DNA from: JBOGGX01 sp050744245
Lineage (GTDB): Bacteria > Actinomycetota > Acidimicrobiia > Acidimicrobiales > JBOGGX01
DNA: 27,168 nucleotides
Assembly: GCA_050744245.1 (NCBI GenBank)
Contig: JBOGGX010000173.1
Location: forward strand, 1-27,168
Direction: 5' to 3'
Positions 22,850 to 27,168 of this stretch are shown here, in pieces. Made by a program: the position numbers and the translations under genes. Numbering within the stretch: the first letter of the stretch is position 1; the number at the start of each line of letters is the position of its first letter. The notes below the pieces were generated by a model. The model saw only the letters and a program-made list of their open reading frames with translations, searched no databases and had not been told where the DNA came from.

Positions 22850-23574
22850 GGGGTTCGTCCGGGTGGGGCGCGGGGCAGCTCGACGACGGCGGAGCGGGCC
22901 AGCGCGCACAGTCCGGTCCAGACCTCGGTCGGGGTGCGGGACACGAGCCGAAAGCCACCGTCGACGCCGACCGCCTCCACGAGCCCGGCGGCATCGCCGG
23001 ACAGGAGCACCATCGCCGTCGTGGCCGGCCGGACGCCGTCTGCCGACCAGCGCAGATGGTGGAGCGCGACCCGCACCGTCGAGCCGAAGGCGTCGCCCGC
23101 CCACCCCGTGCCCGGACCGCCGCGTACCGGCGCCGCCACCTGCGGCCAGGACAACGCCTCGGCCGGCAGACGATCGACGGCTCGGGTCGGGCCCAGCTCG
23201 ATGAGCCGGGCGATGATCCGAGCCGTCGCCGTCGGCCGTGGCGCATGGCGGACGTCCTGAACGTCGTCCGGGTCCTGGCCGCCGCTCACCACGACCACGC
23301 CGGTCTCGCCGATCCAACCCCGGTGGCGGGCGACCGACGCGACGGTCTCGACCCGCAGGCCGAAACGCCGGCGGGGACGGCGCAGGAGGGCCAGCACCCG
23401 CCGGAGGGCCGGGTCGAGGCCGCCGTCGACGACGACCCCGAGCTCGGCGAGGAGACGGCCGAGGTCGGTGCGCGGATCGAGCACCGCCCGGTCGCCTGCG
23501 ACCATGGCCTCGAGGTGCGGTCGGGGGAGCCGGATGATGCCGCGGGCCGGGTCGTACTCGGGTGTGATGTTCAC
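22846..23574 (-). CDS. EspG-like protein, candidate type VII secretion chaperone
   Basis: No exact family is certain. The 242-residue soluble protein has an early segment LGRLLAELGVVVDGGLDPALRRVLALLRRP that resembles the EspG pattern of a Leu-rich helix, Gly-Leu/Val, Gly-x-Leu/Val-x-Pro and a second helix ending at Pro. The C-terminus (GGFRLVSRTPTEVWTGLCALARSAVVELP) resembles the EspG ending with a Pro-Gly/Thr-x turn, a long helix and Leu-Pro. EspG binds PE/PPE substrates in the cytosol before ESX export. Its place in an operon with a WXG100 protein supports this, but no PE/PPE pair is present. GTG 23574 overlaps the previous stop (GTGA). Confidence 0.6.
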   Translation of the reverse strand: MNITPEYDPARGIIRLPRPHLEAMVAGDRAVLDPRTDLGRLLAELGVVVDGGLDPALRRVLALLRRPRRRFGLRVETVASVARHRGWIGETGVVVVSGGQDPDDVQDVRHAPRPTATARIIARLIELGPTRAVDRLPAEALSWPQVAAPVRGGPGTGWAGDAFGSTVRVALHHLRWSADGVRPATTAMVLLSGDAAGLVEAVGVDGGFRLVSRTPTEVWTGLCALARSAVVELPRAPPGRTP

Positions 23575-23999
23575 CGGGCCGGACGGGTCGAGCGGACCAT
23601 CGCGATGAGGTCGGCCGCGACCAACGGCCAATCGTCGTCGGCCGCGGTGGCCGCGGCGGCGATGACCCAGCGGTCGTCGGTGACCCGATGGTGCTGGAGC
23701 ATCGTCAGATCGACCCCCGTGGTCGCGTGGGCGATCAGGAACATCACGGATCGCTCCACCCGGTCGATCCCCGCATCGAGGAGCACGGCGTCGGCCAGCG
23801 TGGCTGCGGCCATCTCCACCTGGCCGGCCAGGTATCGATCGAGGGACCGCGTGGGGTCGAAGGGTGTGAGCGCCAGCGTGAGGTTGGGGGCGAACGCGCC
23901 GGACCAGGGGTGGGCCCGGGCGACCAGGGCGAACGGGGCCGCGTCGGTGCGGTGGCGCCAGGCCACGGGAAGATCGACGGCGACGGCCGGCGCTGTCAC
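23571..23999 (-). CDS. PsbP/Mog1/LpqN-like small protein
   Basis: The 142-residue protein starts with VAVDLPVAWRH, then FAPNLTLALTPFDPTRSLDRYLAGQVEM, a middle part ending MFLIAHATTGVDLTMLQHHRVTDDRWVIAAAATA, and a final helix ending MVRSTRP. This order (Leu-Pro-x-x-Trp, Pro-Asn-hydrophobic, a helix, a long beta-strand pair, an amphipathic helix ending in Arg-Ser) is that of the PsbP/Mog1 fold found in LpqN-type actinobacterial proteins, some of which accompany ESX loci. No signal peptide or lipobox is present, so a cytoplasmic role is inferred. GTG 23999 overlaps the preceding stop (GTGA). Confidence 0.6.
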   Translation of the reverse strand: MTAPAVAVDLPVAWRHRTDAAPFALVARAHPWSGAFAPNLTLALTPFDPTRSLDRYLAGQVEMAAATLADAVLLDAGIDRVERSVMFLIAHATTGVDLTMLQHHRVTDDRWVIAAAATAADDDWPLVAADLIAMVRSTRPAR

Positions 24000-24376
24000 T
24001 CGTGCTCGCGTTGGTAGGGCGGCCGCAAGGGCGCCGGGACACCCACCCAGTAGTAGGCGAGGACGTAGACGACCGTCACCACCAGCCCGACGAACACGAC
24101 GACGGAGATCGTCAGGAACAGCGGACCGTCCCGATCGAGCCCGGCCGCGCCGCGGACCAGTTCGCCCAGCGACAGCAGGGCGAACGTGGCGCCGATCGGT
24201 GCCGCGGCATGGGCGACGCCGAAGAACGACTGGTAGGGCGGGCGGGGGCCGGCCGGACCCGGGTAGCGACCCTGCCAGGCGAGCACCCCGACCCAGATCC
24301 CGGCCAGTCCGAACGCGAGCCCGGCCACGCCAACGGCCCACTCGGCGGGTTCGGCCGCGGCCGGCAGGTTCGTCAA
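23996..24376 (-). CDS. three-pass membrane protein of the WXG100 operon
   Basis: The 126-residue protein has three hydrophobic segments (about 13-34, 52-74 and 86-110) and a short charged C-terminus. Two PPY motifs (RPPYQS after helix 1 and RPPYQREHE at the end) flank the membrane part. No family is recognised. The TTG start at 24376 overlaps the upstream stop as TTGA and has no visible ribosome binding site, so translation probably depends on the upstream gene. Its place between a putative secreted protein and an EspG-like protein suggests a membrane role for the same system. Confidence 0.65.
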   Translation of the reverse strand: MTNLPAAAEPAEWAVGVAGLAFGLAGIWVGVLAWQGRYPGPAGPRPPYQSFFGVAHAAAPIGATFALLSLGELVRGAAGLDRDGPLFLTISVVVFVGLVVTVVYVLAYYWVGVPAPLRPPYQREHE

Positions 24377-25656
24377 TCTTCGGGCGTCGGCGTCGGCGCC
24401 GGCGCCGGCTCGGCGACGACCGTGGTCGTCGTCGTCCCCGTGGCGGTGATCTCGTCGGGGTCGGGGCGTCCCTCGGCCGTCCGGAGCAGCTCCTCGCGAT
24501 CGGGTAGGAGCGCGGGCAGCTCGGCCTGAACGTCCGGCTCGTCGGCGGTCTCGGCCAGCGCCAGGTCGTGGGCCACCAGCGAGGTGGCGGCGTCGAGCGG
24601 TGCGAACTCGTCGGACAAGTCGCCGTCGTCCTGGGCGATCTCGTCGCGCAGGGCGTCGAGGTCGTGGGCGCCGGGTGGCGGCGGGGGCGGGTCGTCCATC
24701 CACGGGAGGAGGTCGACGAGCTCCTGACCGAGCCACGATCCGCCGATGGCGCCGACGATGGTCCCGCCGACGGCGAGCACGGTGGAGCAGACCGGTGCGC
24801 CGGGACCGCACACCAGCCCGGCGGTCGCTCCGGCCGCGGCGCCGCCCCCCATCCCTCCGAGTATCCCTCCGCCGAGCGCGCCGCCGCCCTCGGTGGCCGC
24901 CCGCAGGATGCGTTTCGGTACCGGGAGCCCGGCGTCGGACACCCACTGCGAATAGGCGCCGCCCGCGAAGTCGAGGGCGCCGCCGACCCGACCCAGCCAC
25001 CTGCTCGCGGTGACGAGGTCGGACGGCACCTGGCCGGGGAGCAGGATCCGGGCGGTGGCCTCGGCCCGGGTGATCTGGGCCACGACCTGGCCGTCGGCGG
25101 TGAAGATGAGGAAGCCCTCGGTGACGGTGACGGTGACGGTGGCCGACGTCGGCGTGTTGGCCAGGAGGTCGTTGAAGCCGGCCAGGACGGCGTCGGCGAT
25201 GGTGGCGTCGAGGCCGAGCTCGGCCAGGAAGTCGGCGAACGCGTCGGGATCGTCGGCGCGAACGTCGTGGTCGTCGAGCTGCCACCCGCCGACGGGCACG
25301 CCAAGGAACGGGTCGTCCCGGTACTGGTCGGGGAGCCGGCCGACGATGTCGGCGTCGGAGAGGGTGACGAGCTCCTCGGCTTCGGACTCGCCGGCACCGC
25401 TGGCCGCGATGAACGCCTCACCGACGGCGCCGACCCAGCCGCCGAGCTCGGCGACGCGGCCGGCCCAGGCGCGGACGACCTCGGACGTGTCGGTCGTCGG
25501 AACCAGGCGGTAGTCGGACTCGCAGGTGGCGCGGTAGGCGGCCAGCGCCTCGTCGAGCCGGCCGATCCTGGTGCGCAGCCCCTCGTCGATGGCCGCGGCG
25601 GCGTCGGCGAACCGCACCAGCCGCGCCGGCCGGGCGGAGGAGACGTCCTCGGGCAC
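24373..25656 (-). CDS. large WxG-containing protein with glycine zipper and acidic tail, putative type VII substrate
   Basis: The 427-residue protein has a helical N-terminus (about 10-90) with W74-V-G76 between two helices, like the WXG helical hairpin. A mixed domain (about 95-250) follows with a VTVTVT strand. Next is a glycine-zipper hydrophobic region (about 257-309: GGGALGGGILGGMGGG onward) with C283 and C290, then a PPPPPP hinge, and an acidic helical tail (331-400) ending in a Thr/Pro-rich stretch. Glycine zippers occur in pore-forming or membrane-inserting secreted proteins; that role is inferred. No Sec signal or enzyme motif is seen, and no exact Tyr-x3-Asp/Glu export motif. GTG 25656 shares one base with the WXG100 stop (TAGTG), preceded by GGAGGAGGAG. 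Confidence 0.65.
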   Translation of the reverse strand: MPEDVSSARPARLVRFADAAAAIDEGLRTRIGRLDEALAAYRATCESDYRLVPTTDTSEVVRAWAGRVAELGGWVGAVGEAFIAASGAGESEAEELVTLSDADIVGRLPDQYRDDPFLGVPVGGWQLDDHDVRADDPDAFADFLAELGLDATIADAVLAGFNDLLANTPTSATVTVTVTEGFLIFTADGQVVAQITRAEATARILLPGQVPSDLVTASRWLGRVGGALDFAGGAYSQWVSDAGLPVPKRILRAATEGGGALGGGILGGMGGGAAAGATAGLVCGPGAPVCSTVLAVGGTIVGAIGGSWLGQELVDLLPWMDDPPPPPPGAHDLDALRDEIAQDDGDLSDEFAPLDAATSLVAHDLALAETADEPDVQAELPALLPDREELLRTAEGRPDPDEITATGTTTTTVVAEPAPAPTPTPED

Positions 25657-25955
25657 TACTCCTCCTCCTGCTGCCGCTCGTACGCGGCCTGGGCTGCGGC
25701 CGCTTCCCACGCCCTCGCGCGGATCACCGCCGCCATCCGTTGGAGCACGTTCACCAGGAGGCTGCCTCCGGTCGTCGTGAGGCCGATCTCGTGGTCGAAG
25801 GTGTCGCGGAAATGTCCCTGCCAGCCGTCGGTGACCACGGCCCGGTCGGCGTCGAGCACCCACAGCGTCTCGAGCAGGCTCTCCGCCGTCACCAGCAACT
25901 GGGTCGCGGCCTCCTCGGCCGCGTCCTGGTCGAAGCGGACGGGGCGCAGCGTCAT
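25656..25955 (-). CDS. WXG100-family (ESAT-6/EsxA-like) protein
   Basis: This 99-residue protein has the size and layout of WXG100 secretion substrates: helix 1 (about 9-40), the W45-Q-G47 turn in DGWQGHFRDTF, and helix 2 (about 48-95). Such proteins form helical-hairpin dimers and leave the cell through type VII (ESX) systems. The C-terminus is YERQQEEE; it has a tyrosine and acidic residues but not the exact Tyr-x3-Asp/Glu spacing. ATG 25955 is chosen because the protein then has the standard length and the start follows a TACGGT -10 box by 6 bases. It is first of a six-gene overlapping operon; its partner is probably the next protein. Confidence 0.75.
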   Translation of the reverse strand: MTLRPVRFDQDAAEEAATQLLVTAESLLETLWVLDADRAVVTDGWQGHFRDTFDHEIGLTTTGGSLLVNVLQRMAAVIRARAWEAAAAQAAYERQQEEE

Positions 25956-25961
25956 GCGCGT

Positions 25962-25967
25962 ACCGTA
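25962..25967 (-). promoter_or_regulatory. -10 box (TACGGT) of the WXG100 operon, leaderless
   Basis: On the minus strand TACGGT ends 6 bases before ATG 25955, the same spacing as for cysI. The -35 position would fall inside the adjacent 26-bp inverted repeat. Confidence 0.5.
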
Positions 25968-25976
25968 GTGGCCCAG

Positions 25977-26002
25977 GTCGCGGCCGAGGTGTCGGCCGCG
26001 AC
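25977..26002. promoter_or_regulatory. perfect 11-bp inverted repeat between divergent WXG100 operon and menA
   Basis: GTCGCGGCCGA (25977-25987) and TCGGCCGCGAC (25992-26002) are perfectly inverted around GGTG. The repeat lies between the two -10 boxes (25962-25967 minus, 26012-26017 plus) and covers both expected -35 positions, so a single bound dimer could control both transcripts. It could also fold as a hairpin, but both transcripts would start outside it. Confidence 0.6.
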
Positions 26003-26011
26003 GCCGCCCGG

Positions 26012-26017
26012 TAACGT
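26012..26017 (+). promoter_or_regulatory. -10 box (TAACGT) of menA, leaderless
   Basis: TAACGT ends 8 bases before GTG 26026. No ribosome binding site is present. Confidence 0.5.
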
Positions 26018-26025
26018 CGCCCGCC

Positions 26026-26907
26026 GTGAACAAGTGGGTGGCCGGGGCCCGACCGAGGACCCTGCCCGCGGCGGTCGTGCCGGTTGTGGTCGGGACCGCA
26101 GCTGCGGTGGGCGAAGCGGCGGGTGGCATCGTGTGGTGGCGGGCGGCCGCCGCCCTCGTGGTTGCGCTCGGCGTCCAGGTCGGCACGAACTACGCCAACG
26201 ACTATTCGGACGGCGTCCGCGGCACCGACCGTCCCGGCACCAGGACCGGACCGGTCCGCCTGGTCGGCTCCGGCCTCGCCGAGCCGGCCACGGTGAAGCG
26301 GGCCGCCCTGCTCGGCTTCCTGGTGGCCGCGGTCGCCGGGCTGACGCTCGCCGTCGGCGTCGATCCGTGGCTGCTGGCGGTGGGTGCCGCATCGTTCGCC
26401 GCGGGCTGGCTCTACACCGGCGGGCCCAAGCCCTATGGCTACCTCGGGCTGGGCGAGGTGTTCGTCTTCGTGTTCTTCGGGCTGGTGGCCACCGTGTTCT
26501 CGACCTATGTGCAGACCGAGACGATCCTGGCCCTGGCGGTCGGCGTGGGCGCCGCGGTCGGCTTCCTGGCGACCGCCCTGCTGGTGGCGAACAACCTGCG
26601 CGACATCCCGTCCGACACCAGCGCCGGCAAGAAGACCCTGGCCGTGCGGCGGGGCGACGCGCGCACCCGTCAGCTCTACCTCACCCTCCTGGCCTGCGCC
26701 TTCGCCACCATCGTCGCCCTGGCGACCCGACTCGACCGGTGGTCGATGCTCTTGGCGCTGGCGGCCCTGCCCCTCGCCGTCCGGCCGGTGCGGACCGTGG
26801 CCGGGGGCGCCGTCGGGCCGGCCCTGGTGCCGGTGCTGGCCGACACCGGTCGCCTGCAGCTGGCGGCCGGTCTGGCGCTGGCCGCCGGGTTGGCGCTGTC
26901 CGGCTGA
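26026..26907 (+). CDS. menA: 1,4-dihydroxy-2-naphthoate polyprenyltransferase (MenA)
   Basis: This 293-residue UbiA-family membrane enzyme transfers a polyprenyl chain to 1,4-dihydroxy-2-naphthoate, making demethylmenaquinone. About eight or nine hydrophobic segments are visible. The first Mg-diphosphate motif is NYANDYSDGVRGTD and the second is NNLRDIPSDTSAGKKTLAVRRG, both typical of MenA. The N-terminal NKWVAGARPRTLPAAVVPV is also diagnostic. GTG 26026 follows a TAACGT -10 box by 8 bases. It diverges from the WXG100 operon, which ends with a menE-type gene, so both transcripts carry a candidate menaquinone step and may be co-controlled by the shared inverted repeat. Confidence 0.95.
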   Translation: MNKWVAGARPRTLPAAVVPVVVGTAAAVGEAAGGIVWWRAAAALVVALGVQVGTNYANDYSDGVRGTDRPGTRTGPVRLVGSGLAEPATVKRAALLGFLVAAVAGLTLAVGVDPWLLAVGAASFAAGWLYTGGPKPYGYLGLGEVFVFVFFGLVATVFSTYVQTETILALAVGVGAAVGFLATALLVANNLRDIPSDTSAGKKTLAVRRGDARTRQLYLTLLACAFATIVALATRLDRWSMLLALAALPLAVRPVRTVAGGAVGPALVPVLADTGRLQLAAGLALAAGLALSG

Positions 26908-26982
26908 GGCGCGCCGAAGCGCGTCGCCCGGTGGACCACAATGGTCGCCGCCAAGGCCGCCCACCACCGGAAGGGACCGCTC

Positions 26983-27168
26983 GTGGCCGAGACCTCCAGC
27001 CCGCCCCCCGATCCTGACGACGACCAGGCGCCGGCGCCGACGCCGGCGCCCGATCCGTGGTCGTACTACACGTCGTGGGCCACCGGAGCGGTCGCTCGCC
27101 CGGGCGAGGGTGACGGTCAGGCCGGGTCGCCGCCGCCGGTTGCGCCCGCGCCCGCGCCGCCGCCGGGG
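26983..27168 (+). CDS. partial gene, proline/alanine-rich N-terminus, product unknown
   Basis: The frame from GTG 26983 stays open to the end of the window (62 codons). It encodes a Pro/Ala/Asp-rich start with a short aromatic patch (DPWSYYTSWATG) and another proline-rich run. AAGGGA at 26971-26976 lies 6 bases before this start. ATG 26941 is in the same frame and would add 14 residues. Such N-termini often precede transmembrane domains in actinobacterial membrane proteins, but the rest is missing and no function can be given. Confidence 0.5.
   Translation, partial: MAETSSPPPDPDDDQAPAPTPAPDPWSYYTSWATGAVARPGEGDGQAGSPPPVAPAPAPPPG

Noticed and set aside
24373..25656. PPE-family protein
   Set aside because: There is no Pro-Pro-Glu motif near the N-terminus and no PE partner; the WXG-like hairpin plus glycine zipper does not fit PPE.
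25656..25955. Canonical Tyr-x3-Asp/Glu export signal in the WXG100 protein
   Set aside because: The C-terminus YERQQEEE has Gln at the required position; the acidic residue is one place too late, so the signal is not claimed.
1..27168. Integrated mobile element or phage
   Set aside because: No integrase, transposase, tRNA-flanked attachment site or composition shift was seen; codon bias is uniform across the window.

Overview
The window is very GC-rich, gene-dense bacterial DNA with strong G/C bias at third codon positions, frequent GTG starts and 4-base start/stop overlaps. A Bpa/PafE proteasome activator, menaquinone genes, a WXG100 protein and many apparently leaderless promoters point to an actinobacterium. 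The lspA - pseudouridine synthase - dnaE order is also typical of actinobacteria. A lineage near the Acidimicrobiia is my inference and was not tested. No rRNA, tRNA, CRISPR array or insertion sequence was seen.

Left part (1-9208), mostly plus strand: a lysine-rich TraR/DksA zinc-finger protein, lspA, an RluA/RluD pseudouridine synthase, an Rrf2 repressor on the minus strand, an alkaline-phosphatase-fold hydrolase, the proteasome activator bpa/pafE, a small membrane protein on the minus strand, a 200-bp regulatory gap, dnaE, and a protein of unknown function.

Middle part (9227-18026): an unusual minus-strand protein with two aegerolysin-like modules, an (Ile-Asp-Pro)6 linker and a peptidoglycan-binding domain; a divergent nitroreductase; a YyaL/DUF255 thioredoxin-fold protein; a two-pass membrane protein with proline-rich ends; a short-chain dehydrogenase; two tandem paralogous propeller-like proteins, the first carrying large in-frame deletions; and a BtuF-like binding protein without a signal peptide.

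Right part: a minus-strand assimilatory sulfite and siroheme operon, cysI-cysH-met8/cysG(N)-cobA (21716 to 17974). It is preceded by a six-gene minus-strand operon (25955 to 21749) whose genes all overlap by 1-4 bases: a 99-aa WXG100 protein, a 427-aa protein with a glycine zipper and acidic tail, a three-pass membrane protein, a PsbP/LpqN-like protein, an EspG-like protein, and a MenE-type acyl-CoA ligase whose usual C-terminal catalytic lysine is threonine. I read the first five as a type VII secretion (ESX) substrate/chaperone module; no ESX core ATPase or membrane gene lies in the window. menA diverges from this operon, and a perfect 11-bp inverted repeat covers both predicted -35 regions. 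This divergent unit is the strongest candidate for something undescribed.

A recurring feature is a TANNNT hexamer ending 6-8 bases before the start codon, consistent with leaderless transcripts. It helped choose several starts, including that of the Rrf2 gene.
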